NCBI RefSeq assembly: GCF_003217575.1
Contig: NZ_QJTC01000012.1
Coordinates: 47,839-111,838 of the forward strand
Direction of reading: 5' to 3'
DNA: 64,000 bases
Origin: Xylophilus ampelinus
Lineage (GTDB): Bacteria > Pseudomonadota > Gammaproteobacteria > Burkholderiales > Burkholderiaceae_C
Shown here piece by piece: positions 29,113-37,651 of this stretch (positions are counted from its first letter, which is position 1; every line of letters starts with the position of its first letter). The notes beneath the pieces are model-generated. The model did no database searches, was not told the DNA's origin, and was given only the letters and a program-made list of their open reading frames with translations. The position numbers and the translations under genes were made by a program.

Positions 29113-29463
29113 ATGCATCTGGAGATCTTGGACTACACCGGTTTTCAGCATCCTGCCGAAGAGGTTTTCGCGCTGACGCCGGTCGAAAGCCGTGCGTTCG
29201 CGCAACGGGTTGCCGCGAAGATGAACACGATGGTGAGGCCGGGCCATGCGCGCGCGATCCACTGGACGGACGTGGTATCCGACCTGTTGCAGCGTTCACT
29301 CGGAAGACATCCGAAGCACGATCGCATGGCGGAGGTTCGGCACGAGATCATCGCCGTGGGTATCGCGCGATCTTTAGGGGACGAGGTGCGCAACGCTGTC
29401 GAAGACGCTCCGGCCGTGGTACACGAGGCTCGCAGCCGGCTCAAATCACACGGCGACGACTGA
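29113..29463 (+). CDS. hypothetical protein
   Basis: 116-residue frame 18 bp after the candidate effector, on the same strand. It is hydrophilic and probably mostly helical (for example PVESRAFAQRVAAKMNTMV and MAEVRHEIIAVGIARSLGDEVRNAV), with no Cys, membrane segment or recognised motif. Its position suggests co-transcription with the upstream gene. It could be a partner, a chaperone or a decayed part of the same locus; the sequence does not decide. No clear ribosome-binding site is visible, so the coding call is moderate. Confidence 0.5.
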   Translation: MHLEILDYTGFQHPAEEVFALTPVESRAFAQRVAAKMNTMVRPGHARAIHWTDVVSDLLQRSLGRHPKHDRMAEVRHEIIAVGIARSLGDEVRNAVEDAPAVVHEARSRLKSHGDD

Positions 29464-29566
29464 GCGGTGCGCATCCGAGCGCGTAGCCGGGATACGTTCA
29501 AGGCACAGCGCCAGCGTCGGCGCCTATCAGGCCCGCTGCCGGGTCACGCCCTAGAATGGCCGGCGA

Positions 29567-32542
29567 ATGTCCCAACTCCTCGCGCTTGTCCTCCTCCCCT
29601 TCGCCGGCAGCCTGCTTGCCGGCATGCTCCCGGCCAATGCGCGCAACCGTGAATCCACCCTCGCCGGACTGATCGGCCTGTACTGCACGGTCCGGACCGC
29701 GCTGTACTTTCCCCGCATCGCCGACGGCGGCGTGATCCGGCAGAACTTCTCGTGGATCCCTTCGATCGGGCTCGAGTTCTCGCTTCGGATGGACGGCTTC
29801 GCCTGGATGTTCTGCATGCTGGTGCTGGGCATCGGGACGCTGGTGGTGCTGTACGCCCGCTACTACATGTCGCCGGCCGATCCGGTGCCGCGCTTCTTCG
29901 CCTTCTTTCTCGCGTTCATGGGGGCGATGGTCGGCGTGGTGCTCTCGGGCAACCTGCTGCAGTTGGCCTTCTTCTGGGAGCTGACCAGCCTTTTCTCGTT
30001 CCTGCTGATCGGCTACTGGCACCACCGCAAGGATGCCCGCCGCGGCGCGCGCATGGCGCTCACCGTCACCGGCAGCGGTGGGCTGTGCCTGATGGCGGGC
30101 CTGCTGCTGCTCGGGCACATCGTGGGCAGCTACGACCTAGACGTGGTGCTGGCCGAAGGCGATCTGGTGCGCGCCCATCCGCTCTACCTGCCGACGCTGC
30201 TGCTGATCCTGCTGGGCGCGCTCACCAAGAGCGCGCAGTTCCCCTTCCAGTTCTGGTTGCCGCATGCGATGGCGGCGCCGACGCCGGTCTCCGCCTATTT
30301 GCACTCGGCCACGATGGTGAAGGCCGGCGTGTTCCTGATGGCACGGCTCTGGCCGGTGCTGGCCGGAACCGACGAATGGTTCTGGCTGGTCGGAGGCGCG
30401 GGCCTCTGCACCCTGCTGCTGGGCGCCTACGCGGCGATGTTCCAGAACGATCTGAAGGGCCTGCTGGCCTACTCGACCATCTCGCACCTGGGCCTGATCA
30501 CGCTGCTGCTGGGCCTCAACAGTCCGATGGCGGCGGTCGCCGCGGTCTTCCACATCATGAACCACGCGACCTTCAAGGCATCGCTGTTCATGGCCGCCGG
30601 CATCATCGACCACGAGAGCGGCACGCGGGACATCCGGCGGCTGTCGGGACTGTTCCGGCCGATGCCGATCACCGGCACGCTGGCGATGGTCGCCAGCGCG
30701 GCCATGGCCGGCGTGCCATTGCTCAACGGTTTCCTGTCGAAGGAGATGTTCTTCGCCGAGACCACCTTCCTCAGTGCCTCGCGCTGGATCGAGATCGGCC
30801 TGCCGGTGGCCGCCACCGTCGCCGGCATCTTCAGCGTCGCCTACTCCCTGCGCTTCACCGTAGACGTGTTCTTCGGCCCCCGCGCCAGCGACCTGCCGCA
30901 CACGCCGCACGAGCCGCCGCACTGGATGCGGGTGCCGGTCGAGCTGCTGGTGCTGGCCTGCCTGGTGGTGGGCGTGGTGCCCGAATTTTCGATCGGCCGG
31001 GTGCTCGGCACCAGCGCGCTGCCGGTGGTGGGCGAGACCCTGCCCGCGTACAGCCTGGCCGTCTGGCACGGCTTCAACCTGCCTTTCGCGATGAGCCTGG
31101 TGGCGCTCGGTGGCGGCATCGTCGTGTATCTGGCGGTGCGTGCCCAGTTGCGCAGCGGCCGGATCGTGCGCGCTCCGCTGGTGGGCCTGCTGGACGGCCA
31201 GCGCATCTTCCACCGGGTGCTGACCACGCTGGCCGTGCTGGCCCGCACCGGGCGCCGGCTGCTCGGCACGCGCCGGCTGCAGGCGCAGCTGCTGTGGCTG
31301 GTGGGCATGACCGTGGCGGCGAGCACCGCCGGGTTGTGGAATCGGGGTGCTGCACCGGGCGACCGCGCGTTGCTGCCGGCCTCGCCCGCTTTCGTGCTGC
31401 TGTGGCTGCTGGGCGTCGCCTGCGCCGTCGGTGCCGCCTGGCAGGCCAAGTACCACCGATTGGCCGCCCTGACGCTGCTCGGCGGTGCGGGGCTGGTCTG
31501 CTGCATCACTTTCGTCTGGTTCTCCGCGCCCGATCTGGCCTTGACCCAGCTTTCGGTCGAGGTGGTCACCACGGTGCTGATCCTGCTCGGCCTGCGCTGG
31601 CTGCCACGGCGCATCGAGAAGCGCTTCGACGACGGGCGCTGGTCGCCATCCAAGAGAATGCGGCGGCTGCGCGATCTGCTCGTCGCCCTGGCGGCCGGCG
31701 GCGGCATGGCCACGATCGCCTACGCGATGATGACCCGCGACTTCCCGCAGAGCATCTCCGAATTTTTTCTGGAGCGCTCCCTGTCCGAAGGCGGCGGCAC
31801 CAACGTGGTCAACGTGATGCTGGTCGACTTCCGCGGCTTCGACACTTTCGGAGAAATCGTGGTGCTGGGCGTGGTGGGGCTCACCATCTACGCCTTGCTG
31901 CGCCGCTTCCGGCCGGCGGGCGAGACGATGCAGCTACCGCCGCAGCAGCGCGCCCAGTCGGAGAACGCCAACACCGACCTGATCAACCCGCGCAACGTGG
32001 CCGACTCCGCCGTCGGCTACCTGATGGTGCCGGCTGTGCTGGTCCGGCTGCTGTTCCCGCTGGCGGGCGTCGCCTCGGTCTACCTGTTCCTGCGCGGCCA
32101 CAACGAGCCGGGCGGCGGCTTCGTCGCGGGGCTGGTGATGTCGGTGGCGCTGCTGTTGCAGTACATCGTCTCGGGCACCCAGTGGGTCGAGGCGCACCTG
32201 CGGCTGCGCCCGCGGCAATGGATCGCCTTCGGCCTGCTGACCGCGATCGCCACCGGTGTCGGCCCCTGGTTCCTGGGCTACCCGTTCATGACGACCCACA
32301 CCGCGCACCTCGATCTGCCGATCCTGGGCGAGATGCACATTGCCAGCGCCCTCTTCTTCGACATCGGCGTATTCACGCTGGTGGTCGGCGCCACCATCCT
32401 GATCCTCACCTCGCTGGCCCACCAGTCGGTACGCGCCCACCGCTACCAGGCACGGGAAGACGGCGACGAGGAAGCCCAGGTCGGCGTGCCGGTGGCCGCG
32501 CTGCGTGCCGCCGCGGCAGCGACGGTGAAGGCAGACGCCTGA
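29567..32542 (+). CDS. mrpA: Mrp cation/proton antiporter subunit A (A+B fusion form)
   Basis: 991-residue membrane protein, the largest subunit of the multi-subunit Na+(K+)/H+ antiporter, related to NuoL of complex I. The NuoL-like core has LKGLLAYSTISHLGLI, LPHAMAAPTPVSAYLHSATMVKAG and HIMNHATFKASLFMAAG, with the key membrane Glu and Lys residues. The C-terminal 200 residues (from about RNVADSAVGYLMVPAVLVRLLFPLAG, including LRGHNEPGGGFVAGLVMSVALLLQYIVSG) are an MrpB domain. This is the fused PhaAB-type arrangement. It is the first gene of the operon; mrpC starts directly after its stop. Confidence 0.93.
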   Translation: MSQLLALVLLPFAGSLLAGMLPANARNRESTLAGLIGLYCTVRTALYFPRIADGGVIRQNFSWIPSIGLEFSLRMDGFAWMFCMLVLGIGTLVVLYARYYMSPADPVPRFFAFFLAFMGAMVGVVLSGNLLQLAFFWELTSLFSFLLIGYWHHRKDARRGARMALTVTGSGGLCLMAGLLLLGHIVGSYDLDVVLAEGDLVRAHPLYLPTLLLILLGALTKSAQFPFQFWLPHAMAAPTPVSAYLHSATMVKAGVFLMARLWPVLAGTDEWFWLVGGAGLCTLLLGAYAAMFQNDLKGLLAYSTISHLGLITLLLGLNSPMAAVAAVFHIMNHATFKASLFMAAGIIDHESGTRDIRRLSGLFRPMPITGTLAMVASAAMAGVPLLNGFLSKEMFFAETTFLSASRWIEIGLPVAATVAGIFSVAYSLRFTVDVFFGPRASDLPHTPHEPPHWMRVPVELLVLACLVVGVVPEFSIGRVLGTSALPVVGETLPAYSLAVWHGFNLPFAMSLVALGGGIVVYLAVRAQLRSGRIVRAPLVGLLDGQRIFHRVLTTLAVLARTGRRLLGTRRLQAQLLWLVGMTVAASTAGLWNRGAAPGDRALLPASPAFVLLWLLGVACAVGAAWQAKYHRLAALTLLGGAGLVCCITFVWFSAPDLALTQLSVEVVTTVLILLGLRWLPRRIEKRFDDGRWSPSKRMRRLRDLLVALAAGGGMATIAYAMMTRDFPQSISEFFLERSLSEGGGTNVVNVMLVDFRGFDTFGEIVVLGVVGLTIYALLRRFRPAGETMQLPPQQRAQSENANTDLINPRNVADSAVGYLMVPAVLVRLLFPLAGVASVYLFLRGHNEPGGGFVAGLVMSVALLLQYIVSGTQWVEAHLRLRPRQWIAFGLLTAIATGVGPWFLGYPFMTTHTAHLDLPILGEMHIASALFFDIGVFTLVVGATILILTSLAHQSVRAHRYQAREDGDEEAQVGVPVAALRAAAAATVKADA

Positions 32543-32890
32543 ATGGAGATCGTCCTGGCGGCCGCCATCGGCATCTTCACCGCATCGGGCGTCTGGCTGG
32601 TGCTGCGGCCCCGGACCTTCCAGGTGATCATCGGCCTGTCGCTGATCTCGTACGCGGTCAACCTGTTCATCTTCGCGATGGGCCGGCTCTCGGTCGACCG
32701 TGAGCCGGTGCTTCTGCCGCACCTGCCGGCGACCCTGCAGTACTACGACGATCCGTTGCCGCAGGCCCTGGTGCTGACTGCGATCGTCATCGGCTTCGCC
32801 ATGACCGCGCTGTTCCTGGTGGTGATGATGGCCCTGCGCGGCCTCACCGGCTCCGACCATGTCGACGGCGGCGAGGAGCCGAAGCCATGA
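32543..32890 (+). CDS. mrpC: Mrp antiporter subunit C (NuoK-like)
   Basis: 115-residue protein with three membrane helices, homologous to NuoK. It contains GIFTASGVWLVLRPRTFQVIIGLSLISYAVNLFIF and, near the end, DPLPQALVLTAIVIGFAMTALFLVVM, a diagnostic motif with a membrane-buried acidic and proline region. It begins at the base after the mrpA stop, and its own stop overlaps the mrpD start by four bases. It is required for assembly and ion transport of the Mrp complex. Confidence 0.93.
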   Translation: MEIVLAAAIGIFTASGVWLVLRPRTFQVIIGLSLISYAVNLFIFAMGRLSVDREPVLLPHLPATLQYYDDPLPQALVLTAIVIGFAMTALFLVVMMALRGLTGSDHVDGGEEPKP

Positions 32891-34653
32891 GCCGCTGGAT
32901 CGAGACCTCAATGCCCCATGTCCTGTTGGCACCGATCCTGCTGCCGATGCTCACCGGCGCGCTGATGCTGCTGGCGGGCGAGGAGCGCCGGCGCCTGAAG
33001 CTCGGCGTCAACCTGATGTCCACCGGCCTGTGGCTGGTGGTGGCCGTCGGGCTGCTGCGCTGGGTCGACCACCACGGCTCGGTCGGCACGGTGGGCGTCT
33101 ACCTGCCCGGCAACTGGCCCGCGCCCTTCGGCATCGTGCTGGCGATCGACCGGCTCTCCGCACTGATGCTGGTGCTGGCCGGCATGGTGGCGCTGGCCTC
33201 GATCCTGTTCGCGTCCTCTCGCTGGCACCGCGCCGGCGTGCACTTCCATCCGCTGTTCCAGTTCCAGCTGATGGGCCTGGCCGGCGCGTTCCTGACGGCC
33301 GACCTGTTCAACCTGTTCGTGTTCTTCGAGATCATGCTGGCCGCCTCCTACGGCCTGCTGCTGCACGGTTCGGGCCGCAGCCGGGTGCAGGCCAGCCTGC
33401 ACTACATCGCGATCAATCTGGCAGCGTCGTCGCTGTTCCTGATCGGCACCGCGATGCTCTACGGCGTGACCGGCACGCTGAACATGGCCGACCTGGCGCA
33501 GCGCATTCCACAAGTGGCCACCGCCGACTGGGGCCTGCTGCACGCGGCCGCGGCGGTCCTGTCGGTGGCCTTTCTCACCAAGGCCGCAGTCTGGCCGCTC
33601 AACTTCTGGCTGGTGCCGGCCTACAGCGCCGCCACCGCTCCGGTCGCGGGCATCTTCGCCATCATGAGCAAGGTGGGCATCTACACGCTGCTGCGGCTGT
33701 GGTCGCTGCTGTTCTCCGCCGACGCGGGCGAGTCGGCCTTCTTCGGCGGCAACTGGCTGATCGCGGCCGGCATGCTCACCCTGGCCTTCGGCGCGATCGG
33801 CATGCTGGCCTCGCAGAGGCTTGGCGTTCTGGCGGGCTACGGCGTGCTGGTGTCGTCGGGCACCCTGCTGGCGGCGATGGGTTTCGGCCAAAGCGCTTTG
33901 ACCGCCGGTGCGCTGTACTACATGGTCTCCTCGACGCTCGCGCTCAGCGCGCTCTTCCTGCTGGTCGATCTGATGGAGCGCTGGCGCAACGACGGCGCCA
34001 CCTACGCCCCGCACGAACGGGCCGACAACGCGCCCTTCCTCACGCCCGATTTGAAGCCACTGATCGGCATCAACCTCGACGAGGAGCAGGCCGAGCTGAT
34101 CGGCCGCGCGATCCCGGCGGCCATCGCCTTCCTGGGCCTGTCGTTCATGGCCTGCACGCTGCTGCTGGCCGGTTTGCCGCCCTTGTCGGGTTTCCTCGGC
34201 AAGGTGGCGATGCTGTCGGCATTGCTCAACCCGCTCGGGCTGGACCAGGGCATCACCGATGCGGCGGGCGTCCCCGGCATCGCCAACCGGCCCGGCACCA
34301 CCCAGTGGATGCTGCTGGCGCTGGTGGTGGCATCGGGACTGCTGACGCTGATCGCGATGAGCCGCACCGGCATCCGCCATTTCTGGGCCGCCCACGGACG
34401 CGGCATCCCGCACCTGCGGATCGCCGAAGGATTTCCGGTCGCGGCGCTGCTGGGCGCCTGCATCCTGCTGAGCGTCTTCGGCGAACGGGCGATGCGCTAC
34501 ACCGCCGACACCGCCGCCGGGCTGAAGGCGCCTGGCAGCTACATCTCGGCCGTGATGCAGGCCAAGACGGTGCCCAACCCGAAGAAGTACGACTCCGAGC
34601 CCGCCGCCGGCACCGCGCCCGGCTCGGGCACCAGCCCCGGAGCCACGCCATGA
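32887..34653 (+). CDS. mrpD: Mrp antiporter subunit D (NuoN/M-like)
   Basis: 588-residue polytopic protein of the proton-conducting membrane transporter family, similar to NuoM/NuoN. It contains GLAGAFLTADLFNLFVFFEIMLAASYGLLL, VAFLTKAAVWPLNFWLVPAYSAATAPVAGIFAIMSKVGIY and LLAGLPPLSGFLGKVAMLSALL. These carry the conserved Glu in TM5 and Lys in TM7/8 expected of the antiporter-like subunits. A hydrophilic tail rich in Pro/Gly/Ser (PAAGTAPGSGTSPGATP) ends the protein. Both junctions are overlapping ATGA. Confidence 0.93.
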   Translation: MSRWIETSMPHVLLAPILLPMLTGALMLLAGEERRRLKLGVNLMSTGLWLVVAVGLLRWVDHHGSVGTVGVYLPGNWPAPFGIVLAIDRLSALMLVLAGMVALASILFASSRWHRAGVHFHPLFQFQLMGLAGAFLTADLFNLFVFFEIMLAASYGLLLHGSGRSRVQASLHYIAINLAASSLFLIGTAMLYGVTGTLNMADLAQRIPQVATADWGLLHAAAAVLSVAFLTKAAVWPLNFWLVPAYSAATAPVAGIFAIMSKVGIYTLLRLWSLLFSADAGESAFFGGNWLIAAGMLTLAFGAIGMLASQRLGVLAGYGVLVSSGTLLAAMGFGQSALTAGALYYMVSSTLALSALFLLVDLMERWRNDGATYAPHERADNAPFLTPDLKPLIGINLDEEQAELIGRAIPAAIAFLGLSFMACTLLLAGLPPLSGFLGKVAMLSALLNPLGLDQGITDAAGVPGIANRPGTTQWMLLALVVASGLLTLIAMSRTGIRHFWAAHGRGIPHLRIAEGFPVAALLGACILLSVFGERAMRYTADTAAGLKAPGSYISAVMQAKTVPNPKKYDSEPAAGTAPGSGTSPGATP

Positions 34654-35147
34654 AACTGCTGCGCCGGATCTTCCCGCATCCGCTGCTGGCCGCGGCGCTG
34701 TTCGTGCTGTGGTTGCTGCTGACCCAGTCGGTCGGGCCCGCCACGCTGCTGATGGCCGCGCTGGTGGCCGTCGTCGGCCCGTTGCTCACCGCCAGCCTGC
34801 GCCCGGCGCCGGTGCGCATCCGGCGGCCGGGGGTGGTGCTGAAGCTGCTCGGCACCGTGTTCGTCGATGCGATGCAGTCCAACCTGCACACCGCGCGCCT
34901 GCTGCTCACCCGCCGGGCCCGGGACATCCCGTCGGACTTCGTGCACATACCGCTCGACCTGCGCGACCCCAACGCGCTGGCCGTGCTGGCCATGATCACC
35001 TGCGTGACGCCGGGCACCGCCTGGGCCGAGCTGGCGCTGGACCGCAGCATGCTGCTGCTTCACGTCTTCGATGCACGCGATCCGGAAGCGCTGATCGCCG
35101 ACATCAAGCAGCGCTACGAGCGCCCCCTGATGGAGATCTTCGAATGA
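34650..35147 (+). CDS. mrpE: Mrp antiporter subunit E
   Basis: 165-residue protein with two N-terminal membrane helices (PLLAAALFVLWLLLTQSVGPATLLMAALVAVVGPLL) and a soluble C-terminal domain with FVDAMQSNLHTARLLL, FVHIPLDLRDPNALAVLAMITCVTPGTAWAEL and RSMLLLHVFDARDPE. This is the MrpE/PhaE/MnhE pattern, including the CVTPGT segment near the membrane surface. Its start overlaps the mrpD stop and its stop overlaps the mrpF start. Confidence 0.92.
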   Translation: MKLLRRIFPHPLLAAALFVLWLLLTQSVGPATLLMAALVAVVGPLLTASLRPAPVRIRRPGVVLKLLGTVFVDAMQSNLHTARLLLTRRARDIPSDFVHIPLDLRDPNALAVLAMITCVTPGTAWAELALDRSMLLLHVFDARDPEALIADIKQRYERPLMEIFE

Positions 35148-35422
35148 GCCCCTTCCTGCACTGGACGCTGTGGGTGGCCCTGGACTGCCTGGTGCTGGCG
35201 ATGGCCTGCTGCCTGCTGCGGATGCTCAAGGGCCCGAGCGCGCAGGACCGGGTGCTGGCGCTCGACTGCTTCTACATCAACGGCATGCTGGTGATGCTGG
35301 TGATGGGCCTGCAGTACGGCAGCAGCATGTACTTCGAGGCGACGATGCTGATCGCCCTGTTCGGCTTCGTCGGCTCGACCGCCATGGCCAAGTTCCTGCT
35401 CCGCGGCGAGGTGATCGAATGA
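35144..35422 (+). CDS. mrpF: Mrp antiporter subunit F
   Basis: 92-residue, three-helix membrane protein with the family core MACCLLRMLKGPSAQDRVLALDCFYINGMLVM, in which the G-P-x-x-x-D-R-x-x-A-L-D pattern is diagnostic of MrpF/PhaF. The motif Asp residues are thought to take part in ion conduction. It overlaps mrpE and mrpG by four bases each. Confidence 0.92.
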   Translation: MSPFLHWTLWVALDCLVLAMACCLLRMLKGPSAQDRVLALDCFYINGMLVMLVMGLQYGSSMYFEATMLIALFGFVGSTAMAKFLLRGEVIE

Positions 35423-35787
35423 CGCCGGCGCACCTGCCGCTCTGGGCCGAGATCGTCGTCGGTGTGCTGGCGCTGGTCGGCAGCACGATGGCGCTGATCG
35501 GCTCGGTCGGCGTGCTGCGGCTGTCGACCTTCTTCCAGCGCATCCACGCCACCACGCTCGGCTCGACGATGGGTGGCTGGACGCTGGCCTGCGCCACCAT
35601 CGTGTACTTCTCGGCCCGCGACGGCACGCTGGCGGTGCATGCGCTGCTGATCTCGGTGTTCGTGGCACTGACGATTCCGGTGACGACCATCTTCCTGATG
35701 CGGGCCGTCCTGTTCCGACATCGGCAGGCCCGGCTGGGCGGCGTGCCGCCGGCGTTGGGAGCGTATGGGGAAGCGGACCGCAACTGA
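35419..35787 (+). CDS. mrpG: Mrp antiporter subunit G
   Basis: 122-residue, three-helix protein with the MrpG/PhaG signature LIGSVGVLRLSTFFQRIHATTLGSTMGGWTL (G-x-L-R-x-P/S-x-x-x-R-x-H-A). It is the last gene of the six-gene Mrp operon. A charged tail follows (FRHRQARLGGVPPALGAYGEADRN). No clear intrinsic terminator is visible in the 170 bp to dctP. The operon probably provides Na+ tolerance and alkaline pH homeostasis. Confidence 0.92.
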   Translation: MTPAHLPLWAEIVVGVLALVGSTMALIGSVGVLRLSTFFQRIHATTLGSTMGGWTLACATIVYFSARDGTLAVHALLISVFVALTIPVTTIFLMRAVLFRHRQARLGGVPPALGAYGEADRN

Positions 35788-35957
35788 CGGGTCGGCCTTC
35801 CCCTGCCGCCGGACAGTGGCACCTTTTTTGCTTTACCCCATTACCGGACACGCCGGCCGGCGCAAGGGAATCTACCGTTCTCGCCCGAAGCGCGAACGGT
35901 CACAGTGCCCGATGTCCTTTCCCGCAACCCATCGGCCTTCACCGAGGAATCGCTCCC

Positions 35958-36929
35958 ATGAACCGTAGAACCCTGGCCGCCTGTGCGGTCGCGCTGCTGG
36001 CCCAGGTCTGTGCCTTCGCACAGGCCAGGTGGGACCTGCCCAGCGCCTACCCGGCCACCAACTACCACACCGAGAACATCGCCCAGTTCGCCAAGGACGT
36101 GGAAGCGGCAACCGGCGGAAAGCTCAAAGTCACGGTGCACGCCAACGCCTCGCTGTTCAAGGCGCCCGAGATCAAGCGCGCGGTGCAGAGCGGCCAGGCG
36201 CAGGCCGGCGAGATCCTGCTGGCCAACTTCTCCAACGAGAACCCGATCTACGCGCTCGACGGCGTGCCCTTCCTGGCCACCACCTATGCCGAATCGCGCA
36301 AGCTCTACGACGTGTCCAAACCCGCCACCGACAAGCTGCTGGCCGCCCAGGGCATGAAGATCCTGTTCTCGGTGCCGTGGGCGCCGCAGGGCATCTACAG
36401 CAAACGCGAAGTGGTCTCCGTCGCAGATCTGCGCGGCATCAAATGGCGCGCCTACAGTCCGGCCACCGCCAAGATCGCCGAGCTGATCGGCGCGCAGCCG
36501 GTGCAGATCCAGCAGGCCGAACTCAGCGCCGCGATGGCCACCGGCGTGATCGAGGCCTTCATGACCTCTAGCTCCACCGGCTACGACACCAAGACCTACG
36601 AGAGCATCAAGAACTTCTACGACACCCAGGCGTGGATTCCGAAAAACGCGGTGCTGGTCAACATGAAGAGCTTCAACGCGCTCGACGCCGCCACCCAGGC
36701 CGCGGTGACCAAGGCCGCTGCCGATGCCGAAGCCCGTGGCTGGAAGGTGGCCGAAGCCAAGAACGAGGAGTACAAGCGGCTCCTGACCGAGCGTGGCATG
36801 AAGATCATGAAGCCCTCGCCCAAGCTCGACGCCGACATGCGCCAGGTCGGCAGCATCATGCAGGCCGACTGGCTGAAGGCCGCCGGTGCCGACGGTGCCG
36901 CGATCCTCGACGCCTACCGCAAACCATGA
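35958..36929 (+). CDS. dctP: TRAP transporter substrate-binding protein (DctP family)
   Basis: 323-residue periplasmic protein with a signal peptide ending CAFA before QARWDLP. It has the DctP fold features: YHTENIAQFAKDVEAATGGKLKVTVHANASLFKAPEIKRAVQSGQAQ, then LRGIKWRAYSPATAKIAELIGAQPVQIQQAELSAAMATGVIEAFMTS. The last part includes the region that bears the conserved substrate-carboxylate Arg in this family. It delivers an organic acid to the DctQM permease. The ligand cannot be told from sequence. The stop overlaps the dctQ start. Confidence 0.92.
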   Translation: MNRRTLAACAVALLAQVCAFAQARWDLPSAYPATNYHTENIAQFAKDVEAATGGKLKVTVHANASLFKAPEIKRAVQSGQAQAGEILLANFSNENPIYALDGVPFLATTYAESRKLYDVSKPATDKLLAAQGMKILFSVPWAPQGIYSKREVVSVADLRGIKWRAYSPATAKIAELIGAQPVQIQQAELSAAMATGVIEAFMTSSSTGYDTKTYESIKNFYDTQAWIPKNAVLVNMKSFNALDAATQAAVTKAAADAEARGWKVAEAKNEEYKRLLTERGMKIMKPSPKLDADMRQVGSIMQADWLKAAGADGAAILDAYRKP

Positions 36930-37537
36930 GCGCCGTTCGGCCCCCGGCTGCCGCCGTGCCGGCGGCCGGCGCGGTGAATGCCGCGGCCTATGCGCCCGGC
37001 CCGCTGCGTCGGGTGCTGGCGCGTCTGTTCGATGCTGCCGGCGCCCTGGGCGCGGCCTGCGTGGTCGCCATCTTCCTTCTGATGATCGTGGCGGGCGTGG
37101 GCCGGCAGGTCAACCTGCGGGTCAGCGGCATCAACGACGTGGTGGCCTGGCTCTGCGCGGCCGCCGCCTTCCTGGCGATGGCGCATGCGTTTCGCCACGG
37201 CGACTTCGTGCGGGTGACGCTGGTGCTGGAATGGGTGCCGCCGCGGGTGCGCCGCTGGATGGACGCGGTGTGCCTGGCCATCGCGACCGCCGCCGTCGGC
37301 TATCTCACCTGGTGGGCCACCGCCTTTACCTGGGAGAGCTACGAATTCGCCGAGGTGGCGACCGGCCTGGTCGCGATCCCGATCTGGATTCCGCAATCGA
37401 CCTTCGTGGTCGGCTGCTGGCTGCTGATGCTGGCGGTGCTCGACGAACTGGTCACAGTGCTGCAGGGCGGCAAGCCGGGCTACCAGCGCGCGGTGGAAGA
37501 GCGCCACGCCGCGGGCGATTTCTCGTCCGAAGTCTGA
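36926..37537 (+). CDS. dctQ: TRAP transporter small permease (DctQ family)
   Basis: 203-residue membrane protein with four predicted helices: GAACVVAIFLLMIVAGVGRQV, DVVAWLCAAAAFLAMAHAF, AVCLAIATAAVGYLTWWATAF and FVVGCWLLMLAVLDELV. The AMAHAFRHGDFVRVTLVL segment is typical of DctQ. An Ala/Pro-rich N-terminal extension of about 40 residues precedes the first helix. The start overlaps the dctP stop. About 114 bp separate it from dctM. Confidence 0.9.
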   Translation: MSAVRPPAAAVPAAGAVNAAAYAPGPLRRVLARLFDAAGALGAACVVAIFLLMIVAGVGRQVNLRVSGINDVVAWLCAAAAFLAMAHAFRHGDFVRVTLVLEWVPPRVRRWMDAVCLAIATAAVGYLTWWATAFTWESYEFAEVATGLVAIPIWIPQSTFVVGCWLLMLAVLDELVTVLQGGKPGYQRAVEERHAAGDFSSEV

Positions 37538-37651
37538 TGCCCCGCCCGCTCGCCTGCCACGCGCCTCCCGGCACACCGCCGGCGCGCCGCCCTTCGTCCT
37601 TCTCCCGTCCTTCCTTCGGTTTCCGAGGCCACTCCCTCCAGGATTTTCCTC

